Below the pieces are notes generated by a model, which ran no database searches, was not told the origin of the DNA, and was given only the letters and a program-made list of their open reading frames with translations. Shown here piece after piece: positions 20,235 to 29,055 of a stretch of 64,000 nt of DNA. Position numbers and translations under genes: made by a program. The first letter of the stretch is position 1. Every line of letters starts with the position of its first letter. The stretch spans positions 1-64,000 of the forward strand of contig JARFRM010000224.1 in assembly GCA_029287235.1 (NCBI GenBank), written 5' to 3'. The stretch is from Thermoanaerobaculales bacterium. GTDB taxonomy: Bacteria; Acidobacteriota; Thermoanaerobaculia; Thermoanaerobaculales; Sulfomarinibacteraceae.

Positions 20235-21688
20235 GGGTGCTGGAGACGGCGCAGGCGGATGCCGTCGATCACGGACATGGGCAGATAGTAGGCGGTGGCC
20301 AGGGCGGTCCGGAGTTGGTCGCGATTCGCCCGCCACGGGGTCCTGAGCAGACATCCGATGCTGCGCAATCCGCGTTTCCGCTGGAAGATTTTGTGGACAT
20401 AACGGTGGAGCCGCTTGTAGAACGCCGCACAGTAGGTGCTGCGGTACATGAGATCCAGATCGTCCGATTCGGTCCAGTTGGTCTTGTCGACCAACTGTGA
20501 CACGACCTCGTCGTAGAAAGGGGTGCCGGGCAGTGGATACGACACCGAGATTCCGATCTCATCGGGCATGAGGTCGAGGACCATCCGGATGGTCTTGTCG
20601 ATGTCCTCCCGGGTTTCGCCGAGGTAGCCGAACTGGAGGAATAAAGCGACCCGGACGCCGTGGCTCTGGAGCAATCGCACGGCCTCGTAGATCTGCTCGA
20701 CGGTGACACCCTTGTTCATGGCGTCGACGATGTTCTGCGAACCGGATTCGGCGCCGATCCACGCGGTCTCGAGACCGGCGCGGGCGAGATCGGCGGCGAC
20801 GCCGTCGCGGAGGACCGAGTCGACCCGCGCCTGCATGGTGAAGCTGAAGTCGAGTTCGGCGGCATTCACCAGATCGGCAAATCGCCGGGTCCACTCCGGT
20901 CTGAGACCGAAGATGTCGTCGCAGAACCAGATGTGCTCGAAATCGTGGTGCCTCCTCAGCTGCTCGAGATCCGCCACAACGCGCTCCGGCGAGTGCACGA
21001 CATACTGCGAGCCCCAGATGGGTTTGGCGCACCACGAGCACGAATAGGGGCACCCTCGAGAGGAGACCAGGTTGAGCGACCACCTCCCCCAGCGGGTCCG
21101 CCATGCCCGCTCGTAAGGCTCCATGTCGATCGCGTCCCAGGCCGGCCGCGGCAGCTCATCCACATCGCGTATGGTCGGTCGAGCGGCGGTCTGGAGCAGC
21201 TCTCCATCATCGAGCAGGGCGAGCCCGGCGATCTCTCCGAGATCGTTGTTCCCCGCGGCCCACGCCGCAACGACATCGACCAGGGCGGCCTCTCCCTCAC
21301 CGAGGATCACGGCGTCAGCACCCCGATCGAGATAGCGCTGCCGATGGTCCGTGGCGTCGGAACCGCAGACCACCACCCGACAGCCGCGCTCCTTGGCCCG
21401 CCGGATCATCTCGAAGGCCGCGTCCTGCATCTTGGACAGACACATCTTGGTCAGATAGTTGAAGCTGTCGTCGTAGACGACGAAGATCTCCGGTGCGTGG
21501 CTTTCGAGCGCCCCCTCAACGGTTTCGGGCCCGGAGGCAAAGATGGTGTCGTGGAGCGCGACGTCGTGTCCCTCCTCGCGCAGACACGCCATGGCGTACA
21601 GGGTTGCCAACGGCGGATAGGGGGTTTGAGCCTCCCACTGTTTGCGGTCGAGACGGAGGAAATACGAGTGGCTGAAGAGGACCTTCAC
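20231..21688 (-). CDS. B12-binding domain radical SAM protein (C)
   Basis: 485 residues from a GTG at 21688 that overlaps the upstream stop (GTGA). The B12-binding domain (1-150) begins MKVLFSHSYFLRLDRKQ and has TPYPPLATLYAMACLREEGHDV and LGEGEAALVDVVA. The iron-sulfur motif is Cys213, Cys217, Cys220 (SRGCPYSCSWC). Then HIWFCDDIFGL and IGAESGSQNI mark the BchE-like core, followed by PLPGTPFYDEV. The N-terminus is related to protein B (13428-14927). It forms an operon with the SPASM radical SAM gene. Likely a cobalamin-dependent C-methylase or oxidative rearrangement enzyme; substrate unknown. Confidence 0.88.
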   Translation of the reverse strand: MKVLFSHSYFLRLDRKQWEAQTPYPPLATLYAMACLREEGHDVALHDTIFASGPETVEGALESHAPEIFVVYDDSFNYLTKMCLSKMQDAAFEMIRRAKERGCRVVVCGSDATDHRQRYLDRGADAVILGEGEAALVDVVAAWAAGNNDLGEIAGLALLDDGELLQTAARPTIRDVDELPRPAWDAIDMEPYERAWRTRWGRWSLNLVSSRGCPYSCSWCAKPIWGSQYVVHSPERVVADLEQLRRHHDFEHIWFCDDIFGLRPEWTRRFADLVNAAELDFSFTMQARVDSVLRDGVAADLARAGLETAWIGAESGSQNIVDAMNKGVTVEQIYEAVRLLQSHGVRVALFLQFGYLGETREDIDKTIRMVLDLMPDEIGISVSYPLPGTPFYDEVVSQLVDKTNWTESDDLDLMYRSTYCAAFYKRLHRYVHKIFQRKRGLRSIGCLLRTPWRANRDQLRTALATAYYLPMSVIDGIRLRRLQHP

Positions 21689-22677
21689 AGCGCGGTCGCC
21701 TCCCCGCCCCCGATCTCCACGCCGTGGCGCTCCTCGAACGAGTCGATCTCATGTGCGAGTCGACGGAGGACCCGTTCCCGAAACGCCTGCGGGTGGTGCT
21801 TGGAGGCGTGTTTTTCAGATCGCATGGCCACCTCGTGTCGGATCTCGAGATGACGGTACCGCCGTTGGTTCCGACGGCGGATAATCCGATGACTCCAGTC
21901 ATCGAGCCGCAGTCCACGAGCGCCACCGGCACAGGCTTCGGCAACGGTCTTGACGAGCCCCTGTGATACGGGGCCGACCTCACGGGCGCACCGACGCCAG
22001 TTGGGAAGATACTCCATGATCCAGGAATTGGCGTCGAGGAAACGATCGTGAATCGTCGGGTTGACCATGGGCAGCAACCAGGCGATCTCCATGGCCGTGA
22101 AGAGATCTCGATCGGGAACCTCGAGGTGGTCCTCCGCGAGCAGATAATTGACGCAGAAACGATGGTGTGAATTGAAGAGAAAGATCTTCTTGAAGCCCAT
22201 GAGCAGGAGACGACAGAACCAGACCCGCTCGGGTTCGGTGAAAACCAGATAGTCGAGATCGTCGCCCTCCTTCATCACGCCCTTGGAGAGAGTCCCGCTG
22301 ATCGCGACTCCACGAACGTGAGGAAACCGACCGATGAAGCGCGACCAGCGGGCGGCCCGCGGCAACGCCGCCCGTGCTCGTGCCTCATCGGCCCGTCGCT
22401 CGTCCACATGGGAGTCTTCGCCGATGAAGTGAAAACCTCGATCGATGCCGATGAGCCTGGCGGCGACCAATTCGTAAAGCGCTGCTTCGAGCTCCGCGAG
22501 GTCGCGCCACACCACGGGAGAGAAACGAAAAATCTCAGCCGCGGAGAGCGGAAAACCGAAGATGTGATAGTACAACAAGGTGCGCACAACACCTTGCTGG
22601 CCTGCAGAAAGCTCGGGCCGGATGACAGTTGGGGCGGTTCGCAGGATCGCTCTTCTCCCGGGTTCGCTCACGATCAT
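21685..22677 (-). CDS. Nucleotidyltransferase-fold protein of unknown substrate
   Basis: 330 residues from ATG 22677; the start is uncertain because no ribosome site is visible and TAGAAT lies 41 bases upstream. An N-terminal winged-helix-like region (GQQGVVRTLLYYHIFGFPLSAAEIFRF, about 25-95) is followed by a minimal polymerase-beta-type nucleotidyltransferase motif, GVAISGTLSKGVMKEGDDLDYLVF (about residues 145-168), with the GS-like start replaced by SGTLS and the metal-binding pair as DDLD. A hydrophobic stretch MGFKKIFLFNSHHRFC and a basic C-terminus (IIRRRNQRRYRHLE) follow. It is the first gene of the five-gene operon, coupled to a B12-binding radical SAM gene. Similar proteins occur beside such radical SAM genes, but their role is not known to me. 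Confidence 0.65.
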   Translation of the reverse strand: MIVSEPGRRAILRTAPTVIRPELSAGQQGVVRTLLYYHIFGFPLSAAEIFRFSPVVWRDLAELEAALYELVAARLIGIDRGFHFIGEDSHVDERRADEARARAALPRAARWSRFIGRFPHVRGVAISGTLSKGVMKEGDDLDYLVFTEPERVWFCRLLLMGFKKIFLFNSHHRFCVNYLLAEDHLEVPDRDLFTAMEIAWLLPMVNPTIHDRFLDANSWIMEYLPNWRRCAREVGPVSQGLVKTVAEACAGGARGLRLDDWSHRIIRRRNQRRYRHLEIRHEVAMRSEKHASKHHPQAFRERVLRRLAHEIDSFEERHGVEIGGGEATAL

Positions 22678-22718
22678 CGGATCGCGGGATTGTCGAGTTT
22701 TCTCGAAGTCACGAGATG

Positions 22719-22724
22719 ATTCTA
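22719..22724 (-). promoter_or_regulatory. Possible -10 box (TAGAAT) for the five-gene glycan operon
   Basis: TAGAAT on the minus strand, 41 bases before the proposed ATG. No convincing -35 element accompanies it. It lies in the 284-base divergent gap between this operon and the family 2 glycosyltransferase; nothing else was seen in that gap. Confidence 0.3.
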
Positions 22725-22948
22725 GCCTTGAAGGGCCGGGACTTCCATGACCGGAACCGCATCCCCCCGATCGACCGTGGACCGGCGCCACCCGGTCCTG
22801 TCGCTGCTGGCGGTCAATCTTGCGGCTTTAGATTCATCAACGTATGGAGGTGAACGGCGTGGAGCTCTTCTTTGCCAACGACCCACACCTTGATCGGACC
22901 GGTCGACGCATCCTGGCCCGGATCATCGCGGATGCGGTGGAATCACGA

Positions 22949-22954
22949 TAGGCT
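22949..22954 (+). promoter_or_regulatory. Possible -10 box (TAGGCT) for a leaderless start
   Basis: TAGGCT is followed by exactly seven bases (GATTCTG) and the ATG of the family 2 glycosyltransferase. The start lacks a ribosome site. The match to TATAAT is modest (TANNNT) and no -35 is visible. Confidence 0.35.
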
Positions 22955-22961
22955 GATTCTG

Positions 22962-23906
22962 ATGCCACCCGATCCTTTGGTTTCCGTCGTCGTCCCGGTC
23001 CATCGCGGCGAGGCCACCCTGCCTCGGCTCCTGGCCTCCATCCGCGCGCAACGGCCGCCCTGCGACGAACTCTGGATCCTCGAGACCGAACCCACGCCCA
23101 CGATCGCGGACCTCGCCCGGTCGGTCGGGGCCGAGTATGTCGAGGTCGACAGTGCGTCCTTTGACCACGCGGGCACTCGCACGGCAGCGGCTCGTCACGC
23201 CACCGGCGAGGTTCTCGTCTTTCTGACCCAGGATGTCGTCCTGAGAGACGAGTCCACCCTCTCAAGCCTCGTCGGATCCCTGCTGAGCGACGACCGGATC
23301 GGCGCCGCCTACGGCCGGCAGGTCCCCGATGAGAACGCCGACCCGGTCGCGGCCGTCAAACGGCTCTTCAACTATCCCGATCGATCCCGGACAAAGACGG
23401 CGGCCGATCGTGGAGAGCTCGGGCTGAGGACGCCCTTCCTCTCCAACGCATTCGCCGCCTACCGGCGGCGGGCCCTCGAGGAGATCGGCTTCTTCGGCCG
23501 ACGCGAGCTCATCTGCGAGGATGTCCTCGCCGGCGCCACGCTCCTCGAAGCCGGCTGGTCGATCCACTATGAGGCCGATGCGGTGGTACACCACACCCAC
23601 CACTTCGGCTTCGGCCAGGAGTTCGGCCGGTACTTCGACATCGGCGTTGCCCACCACCGGCATCGTTGGATCCTCGATCGATTCGGCGGCTCCGACGGCG
23701 ACGGGCTGCGCTATCTCAGGGTCGGCTTCGCTCATCTTCGTCGCGAACGACAGTGGCTCAAGATGCCGGACTTTTGCTTACGGGCCATGCTCGGCCGGGT
23801 CGCCTACTCCCTCGGCCGGCACCACCGGGGTCTGCCCCGATCGTGGCGCCGTCATCTGTCGTCGCATTCCGGATGGTGGGACCGTTTCGAGTCGGATGGG
23901 GATTGA
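22962..23906 (+). CDS. Family 2 (GT-A fold) glycosyltransferase, rhamnosyltransferase-like
   Basis: 314 residues. ATG at 22962 starts directly at the GT-A fold: MPPDPLVSVVVPVHRG, then RTAAARHATGEVLVFLTQDVVLRDE, where TQD replaces the common DxD metal motif, as in rhamnosyltransferase-like GT2 proteins. LSNAFAAYRRRALEEIGFF and ICEDVLAGATLLEAGW complete the catalytic part; the ED acts as base in the family. No membrane helix. It should transfer a sugar to a lipid-linked intermediate. It is divergent from the five-gene operon and is the last clear gene of the glycan locus. Confidence 0.87.
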   Translation: MPPDPLVSVVVPVHRGEATLPRLLASIRAQRPPCDELWILETEPTPTIADLARSVGAEYVEVDSASFDHAGTRTAAARHATGEVLVFLTQDVVLRDESTLSSLVGSLLSDDRIGAAYGRQVPDENADPVAAVKRLFNYPDRSRTKTAADRGELGLRTPFLSNAFAAYRRRALEEIGFFGRRELICEDVLAGATLLEAGWSIHYEADAVVHHTHHFGFGQEFGRYFDIGVAHHRHRWILDRFGGSDGDGLRYLRVGFAHLRRERQWLKMPDFCLRAMLGRVAYSLGRHHRGLPRSWRRHLSSHSGWWDRFESDGD

Positions 23907-24151
23907 TCCTGAACAACGACCGGCAATCGCTCCCGGCGATCAGCTCGGGACCCGGATCCTCCTTCAGCGCCTCGTAGCCCATCCCCGTGGACCGGCCCTT
24001 CCATTGGCTCTGGAGATTCTCCACATCCACGAGCAGACAGCTCGAGCGCCCATCGGCAACCCTTGATTCCAGGGGTTTACGACGCTCATGATCCCAGTAA
24101 AATCGACCGGATGGCGAATCCGGACCCTCCACCGTTCGGGAACCCCCGTTG

Positions 24152-26482
24152 ATGGACCCCACGCACGGGTTCACCACCGACCGGGCCACCCGCCTCGCCG
24201 CCGAGGGTTGGGGGCTCGACACCCGTGCCGAGGCCCTGGCCGGCGAGTTCGATTTCAACTTCCGCATCCGCGCCAGAGGCGGAGAACGGTACGTCCTCAA
24301 GGTCTCGCCCGTCGGCGCGGACCGGCGGTCCCTCGAGTGTCAGATTGCTGTGCTGAGACACCTGCGGGACAGTTCGGTGGCGGGACTGGTTCAGAAGGCG
24401 GTGCCGACCGAATCCGGACTCGACCTCCTCCCTGTGGAGGACGGCGACGGGCAGATCCGTTGGGTCCGCTTGGTGTCCTACCTCGATGGAATCCCCCTCG
24501 TCGAGCTCGACCGTCGTCCGCCGGGGCTGCTCGAAGAGATCGGGCGGAATCTCGCTCGCCTGGACCTCGCACTGCGAGGTTTCGACCATCCGGGCGCCCG
24601 GCGGCCGTTGTTGTGGGACCTCACGGCGACTCCGGCGCTGGGTCGCCTTGCCGAGTTCATCGCCGATCTCGGTAAGAGAGAGCTGGTCGAGAGCCGGCTC
24701 GAGCGGTTCGCCCGGGTGGTTACACCGCGGCTCGGCGAGCTCGAGACCGGGGTCATCCACAACGACGCCAACGACCGCAACCTGTTGGTGAGGACCGATG
24801 ACGATGGCACGCCGAGATTCGGCGGCCTCATCGACTTCGGTGACATGCTTCACACCGCAGTCATTGCCGAGCTCGCCATCGCGACTACCTACCTCATGCT
24901 CGACCGCGACGATCCGCTCGCCGAAGCCGCCAGCGTCGTCAGGGGCTACCACTCGGTGCGTCCTCTGACCGCACCCGAACGCGAGCTCCTTCCCGACTTC
25001 GTGATCGCGCGACTGGTTTCAAGCGTGCTGATGTCGGCCCACGGCCGACACCGCGACCCCGGCAACACCTATCTTCAGATCTCCGAAGCGCCGGTGTGGC
25101 GACTGCTCGAAAGGATGACCTTGATCGACGAAAGCAGGATTCACGACGCGGTGGAAGTCGGGTGTCGCAGCACGATCAGCCGATCGCGGAGCATCGACGA
25201 GATTCTCTCGATCCGCCGGCGCCACGTGGGCCGCAACCTCAGCGTCTCCTACACCGAACCGCTCAAGATCGTCCGTGGAGAGGGCCAGTACCTCTACGAC
25301 GAACAGGGACGCCGTTTCCTCGATCTGGTCAACAACGTCTGCCACGTGGGTCACTGCCACCCGCAGGTGGTCGCCGCCGGGCAACGGCAGATGGCCGAGC
25401 TCAACACCAATACCCGGTATCTCCACGACAATCTGGCCGAGTACGCGCTCAAGCTCACGGCGACCTTTCCCGATCCCCTGAGTGTCTGCTTCTTCGTCTG
25501 CACCGGCACCGAGGCCAACGACCTCGCCCTTCGACTGGCGCGCACCCACACCGGCACCCGGGAGATCATCGTCCTCGAGCACGCCTACCACGGTCACTCA
25601 CCATCGCTCATCGAGATCGGCACCTACAAGTGCGAGGGTCCGGGCGGAGAGGGGCTCGCGGAGCACGCGCACGCGACGCCCCTGCCCGATCCCTACCGGG
25701 GGCCCCACCGCGGCGCCGACGCCGGGGCCCGTTATGCCGACGAGGTGCGCGCCACGGTTGGGGAGCTCTCGGCGGCGGGCCGGCCCCCCGGCGCCTTCAT
25801 GGCGGAGTCGCTCATCGGCTGCGGCGGCCAGGTCATCCCCGCGAAGGGCTTCATGCCCGAGGCTTTCAGAGCGGTGCGCGCAGCGGGTGGCGTGTGTATC
25901 GCCGATGAGGTCCAGGTCGGCTTCGGCCGCGCCGGTAGCCACTTCTGGGCCTTCGAGGCTCTCGATGCCATTCCCGACATCGTCACTCTGGGCAAACCCA
26001 TCGGCAACGGCCACCCCATGGCCGCCGTGGTGACGACGCCGGCGATCGCGGCGAGCTTCGTCACCGGGATGGAGTACTTCAACACCTTTGGCGGCAACCC
26101 GGTTTCCTGCGCCATCGGCCTCGCTGTGCTCGAGGTCATCGAAAGCGAGGGCCTCCAGGAACACGCCCGCGTGCTCGGCGAGCAGTTTCTCGACGGTTTT
26201 CGTGAGATGGCGCCCCGCCACCGACTCATCGGCGATGTCCGCGGGCTCGGTCTCTTCCTCGGCGTCGAGCTCGTCCGCGATCACGACACCCTCGAACCGG
26301 CCGACACCGAAGCGTCCGCCGTGATCGACGCCATGCGCAACCGCGGGTTCCTCCTCTCCACAGACGGCCCGCACCACAACGTGCTCAAGATCAAACCACC
26401 CATGGTCCTGACCGGCGAGGACATCGCAGCCGTCCTCAAGAACGTGGATGAGGTGCTCGACGAGATCGAGACCCGGAGATGA
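24152..26482 (+). CDS. Kinase-aminotransferase fusion, likely hydroxylysine kinase plus phospho-lyase
   Basis: 776 residues from ATG 24152 (an adjacent TTG at 24149 is possible). Residues 1-330 are an aminoglycoside/choline-kinase-like domain with HNDANDRN (catalytic Asp205) and GLIDFGDM (metal-binding Asp228). Residues 350-776 are a class III PLP aminotransferase with [14 protein letters not shown] and the Schiff-base lysine Lys615 in [11 protein letters not shown]. The pair mirrors human hydroxylysine kinase (HYKK) and 5-phosphohydroxy-L-lysine phospho-lyase (PHYKPL); many bacterial fusions carry a peptidase-M23-like domain between them, absent here. Ethanolamine phosphate is an alternative substrate. 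The stop overlaps the next start (ATGA), so product release and a PLP dehydratase are coupled. Hydroxylysine points to collagen breakdown. Confidence 0.85.
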   Translation: MDPTHGFTTDRATRLAAEGWGLDTRAEALAGEFDFNFRIRARGGERYVLKVSPVGADRRSLECQIAVLRHLRDSSVAGLVQKAVPTESGLDLLPVEDGDGQIRWVRLVSYLDGIPLVELDRRPPGLLEEIGRNLARLDLALRGFDHPGARRPLLWDLTATPALGRLAEFIADLGKRELVESRLERFARVVTPRLGELETGVIHNDANDRNLLVRTDDDGTPRFGGLIDFGDMLHTAVIAELAIATTYLMLDRDDPLAEAASVVRGYHSVRPLTAPERELLPDFVIARLVSSVLMSAHGRHRDPGNTYLQISEAPVWRLLERMTLIDESRIHDAVEVGCRSTISRSRSIDEILSIRRRHVGRNLSVSYTEPLKIVRGEGQYLYDEQGRRFLDLVNNVCHVGHCHPQVVAAGQRQMAELNTNTRYLHDNLAEYALKLTATFPDPLSVCFFVCTGTEANDLALRLARTHTGTREIIVLEHAYHGHSPSLIEIGTYKCEGPGGEGLAEHAHATPLPDPYRGPHRGADAGARYADEVRATVGELSAAGRPPGAFMAESLIGCGGQVIPAKGFMPEAFRAVRAAGGVCIADEVQVGFGRAGSHFWAFEALDAIPDIVTLGKPIGNGHPMAAVVTTPAIAASFVTGMEYFNTFGGNPVSCAIGLAVLEVIESEGLQEHARVLGEQFLDGFREMAPRHRLIGDVRGLGLFLGVELVRDHDTLEPADTEASAVIDAMRNRGFLLSTDGPHHNVLKIKPPMVLTGEDIAAVLKNVDEVLDEIETRR

Positions 26483-27432
26483 AGTCGGCCGTCGATGAGG
26501 CCCGCGATCGCATCGCACCGCACATCCGGCTCACCGAGTGTCGATTCTCAAAGACGTTGAGCGACGCCACCGGCGCCGAGGTCTATCTCAAACTCGAGAA
26601 CCACCAGCTCAGCGGATCCTTCAAGCTGCGCGGGGTGATGAACAAGATCCTCTCACTGACTTCAACCGAAAGGAATCGACGCCTTGTGGCGGCGTCGACG
26701 GGCAACCACGGTGCGGCCTTCGCCCACGCCGTGGGAGAGCTCGGACTCGACGGCCTGCTCTTTCTTCCGACCAATACCACGTCCATCAAGCTCGAAGCCA
26801 TCGAGGCATCCGGAATTCCCTTCGAGCTCGTCGGTGATGACTGCGTGGTCACCGAGACTTATGCCCACGCCTGCGCCGAGACCAACAACGACGTCTGGGT
26901 CTCGCCCTACAACGACCCGGCCATCGTCGCCGGCCAGGGCACCATCGGACCCGAGCTGCAGATGCAGGTCGAAGGGATCGAGGTGGTGCTCATCCCGGTG
27001 GGCGGCGGCGGGCTGGCCGGGGGGATCGCCGCCTATCTCAAGGCCGTCGAACCGTCCATCGAGATCATCGGCTGCGAGCCCACAGCCTCGGCGGTGATGG
27101 CCGAGTCGGTCAAGGCCGGCGCCATCGTGGAGCTCTCCAACCTGCCGACCCTTTCCGACGCCACCGCCGGCGGCATCGAGGAGGGCTCCATCACCTTCGA
27201 CCTCTGCCGGCGGTTCGTCGACCGCTACGAGCTCGTCTCGGAGGACGAGATCGCCGCCGCCATCCGCTTTGTCCACGACCACGAAGACATGGTCATCGAA
27301 GGCGGCGCCGCATTGCCGGTGGCGGTCATGCTGCGCCGACCGAAAGAGTTACAGGACAAGAAGGCGGCGCTGGTGATCACGGGATCGAAGATCGATGACG
27401 TGGTGTTGCGGCGGATCCTGAGCGACGAATAG
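26479..27432 (+). CDS. Threonine/serine dehydratase-like PLP enzyme (fold type II)
   Basis: 317 residues, start overlapping the fusion gene by four bases. The PLP lysine is Lys49 in [16 protein letters not shown] binds the substrate carboxylate and GGGGLAGG holds the phosphate. The length is that of the short catabolic type without a C-terminal ACT regulatory domain. Related subfamilies include catabolic threonine dehydratase, threo-3-hydroxyaspartate ammonia-lyase and ectoine-pathway EutB-like enzymes. Coupling to a hydroxylysine-type kinase/lyase suggests that it deaminates a hydroxy amino acid from the same food source. Exact substrate not determined. Confidence 0.85.
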   Translation: MKSAVDEARDRIAPHIRLTECRFSKTLSDATGAEVYLKLENHQLSGSFKLRGVMNKILSLTSTERNRRLVAASTGNHGAAFAHAVGELGLDGLLFLPTNTTSIKLEAIEASGIPFELVGDDCVVTETYAHACAETNNDVWVSPYNDPAIVAGQGTIGPELQMQVEGIEVVLIPVGGGGLAGGIAAYLKAVEPSIEIIGCEPTASAVMAESVKAGAIVELSNLPTLSDATAGGIEEGSITFDLCRRFVDRYELVSEDEIAAAIRFVHDHEDMVIEGGAALPVAVMLRRPKELQDKKAALVITGSKIDDVVLRRILSDE

Positions 27433-27477
27433 AACCGCAAAGGCATCAAGCCACCAAGGAACAAGGTCCGGGACCTT
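27430..27477. repeat. Partial repeat copy and short palindrome
   Basis: AACCGCAAAGGCATCAAG just after the dehydratase stop resembles the CCGCAAAG unit of the other elements. It is followed by CAAGGTC CGG GACCTTG, a perfect seven-base-arm hairpin without a T run. It may be a degraded copy of the repeat family. Confidence 0.45.
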
Positions 27478-27882
27478 GACAAAGACGACGCCACGTTCTC
27501 TGTGCCCGGACTTCGATCACCGACCTCCGGCGACGGCCAAGGTGTCTCCGTTGATCAGGTTGTTGTTCCTGCCATTTCAAAGCCGTCTTCTGGTCGAGGC
27601 CGCAGGAGCGATACTCCAGAGGTTCGATCCTCAATTGTTGTAAAGAAATCCTCAGTTTCTCGGATTTGATGCCCTTTCCGCGTCCATCGAAGCTATCCTT
27701 CTGGGATATTGGGCGATGGTCGCTCGCTTCACGAAACCCCGGACCACCAATCATGAGTGCCTTCGCCACCGATACCCGGGAATCACCCACCTCGGGGTGA
27801 ACGTTGTTGTGGAAGTCGGGTGGGCCTTCAAGGCGGACGAGCGGACGAATTCGGATCGAACCACCCTCGAAAGTGAAGACTC
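27433..27882. other. 450-base intergenic gap before the efflux operon
   Basis: Apart from the repeat fragment at its left end, no supported gene was found. A TTGACA occurs at 27476-27481 but no -10 stands 16-18 bases downstream. The right half is AT-richer and may hold the efflux operon's promoter, which I could not place. Confidence 0.5.
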
Positions 27883-29055
27883 ATGCAACTCAGAACACCA
27901 GAAGCATCACCATACCGACCTTCGCTCCGTCGATCGATGGCGGCGCTGGTCCTTGCCGGAGGCCTCATCGGTCTTTCGGCCTGCGGCGGTGGCGAGCCCG
28001 ATCCTCCAGGCCCCGGCCAACGAGGCGGCGGTCCAGGTCCGGGCAACGGCCCGGGTGGGGGACGACCGGAGCTCCCGACCATGTCGGTGGCCGTCGAAAC
28101 GGCAGCGCGCGGCGACATCGCAACCTACTACCGTGCCACCGCCTCCCTCGATCCCGACAAACGCGCCGATGTTCTCGCCCGGGTCGCCGGAGTCATCGAG
28201 AGCATCGTCGCCGAAGAGGGTGACCGGGTGGCCAAGGGTCAGATCCTGCTCCACATCGTGGATGACGAGTACCGCCACCGGACGACCATGGCCAGGGTGG
28301 ATCTCGAGAAGCAGCAGGCCCGTCTCAACCGCGCCGAGAAGATCCACACCCAGGGTCTGAGCTCGGCCGAGGACTTCGACGCCATCCGCACCGACACCGC
28401 CTCGGCCGAGGCCGCGCTGGAGCTTGCCGAGCTCGAGCTCAGCTACACCGAGGTCCGCGCGCCCTTCACCGGCCATGTGGTCCGTCGCTTTGTCGATCAG
28501 GGCCAGACCGTGGCCAACGGCACCGCACTCTTCTCCCTGGCCGATATGGACCGCCTTCTCGCTCGGGTCTTCATCCCGGCAAAGGAGTTTCGCAGCATCC
28601 GACCCGATCAACCGGTCCAGCTCGTGGTCAGCTCCACCGGGGACCGACTCACCGGCCGCATCGATCTGGTCAACCCGTTGGTGGATCCCGAAAGCGGCAC
28701 TATCAAGGTCACCGTCGAGGTCACGGAATACCCGCCCACAACCCGGCCTGGCGATTTCGTTGAGGTTTCCATTGTCACCGACAGCCACTCCGGCAGCCTG
28801 CTGGTGCCCAGGGTCGCCGTGGTCACCGAACGTGGCCAGCGGTCGGTCTACGTGGTGGATGGCGAGACGGCCCACCAACGAGCGGTGGAGGTGGGATTCG
28901 AGGATGACGCCAATGCCGAGATCCTCTCCGGGCTGGAGCCCGGCGAGCTGGTGGTGATCCAGGGCCAACGTGCGCTGCGCGACGGCCAGCCGGTCTCGGT
29001 CCTCGACGCCCTCGAGCTCGACACCGACGCACCGGCCACCGAACAGGCCGGTTGA
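27883..29055 (+). CDS. RND efflux periplasmic adaptor (membrane fusion protein), lipoprotein
   Basis: 390 residues. After a signal peptide (AALVLAGGLIGLSAC) the lipobox LSAC predicts lipid attachment at about Cys28. A Gly/Pro-rich linker (about 29-65) precedes the adaptor fold: lipoyl halves (ARVAGVIESIVAEEGDRVAKGQILLHI), alpha hairpin (about 120-165), second lipoyl half (LSYTEVRAPFTGHVVRRFVDQGQTVANGTALFSLAD), beta barrel and a membrane-proximal domain (VVTERGQRSVYVVDG). It should bridge the inner-membrane pump to an outer-membrane channel. Its TGA overlaps the first base of the permease start (TGATG), the mark of a tight operon. No TolC-type gene is in the window. Confidence 0.9.
   Translation: MQLRTPEASPYRPSLRRSMAALVLAGGLIGLSACGGGEPDPPGPGQRGGGPGPGNGPGGGRPELPTMSVAVETAARGDIATYYRATASLDPDKRADVLARVAGVIESIVAEEGDRVAKGQILLHIVDDEYRHRTTMARVDLEKQQARLNRAEKIHTQGLSSAEDFDAIRTDTASAEAALELAELELSYTEVRAPFTGHVVRRFVDQGQTVANGTALFSLADMDRLLARVFIPAKEFRSIRPDQPVQLVVSSTGDRLTGRIDLVNPLVDPESGTIKVTVEVTEYPPTTRPGDFVEVSIVTDSHSGSLLVPRVAVVTERGQRSVYVVDGETAHQRAVEVGFEDDANAEILSGLEPGELVVIQGQRALRDGQPVSVLDALELDTDAPATEQAG

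Noticed and set aside
23907..24151. Open frames in the gap between the family 2 glycosyltransferase and the kinase fusion, including a minus-strand frame reaching 24300
   Set aside because: The minus-strand frame runs into both flanking genes and has no ribosome site; the plus-strand frame overlaps the glycosyltransferase end. Neither resembles a known protein.
27590..27640. GAGGTTCGATCCTC, resembling a tRNA T-arm
   Set aside because: The stem and loop sizes do not fit a 5-7-5 T-arm, and no acceptor, D or anticodon arms fold around it.
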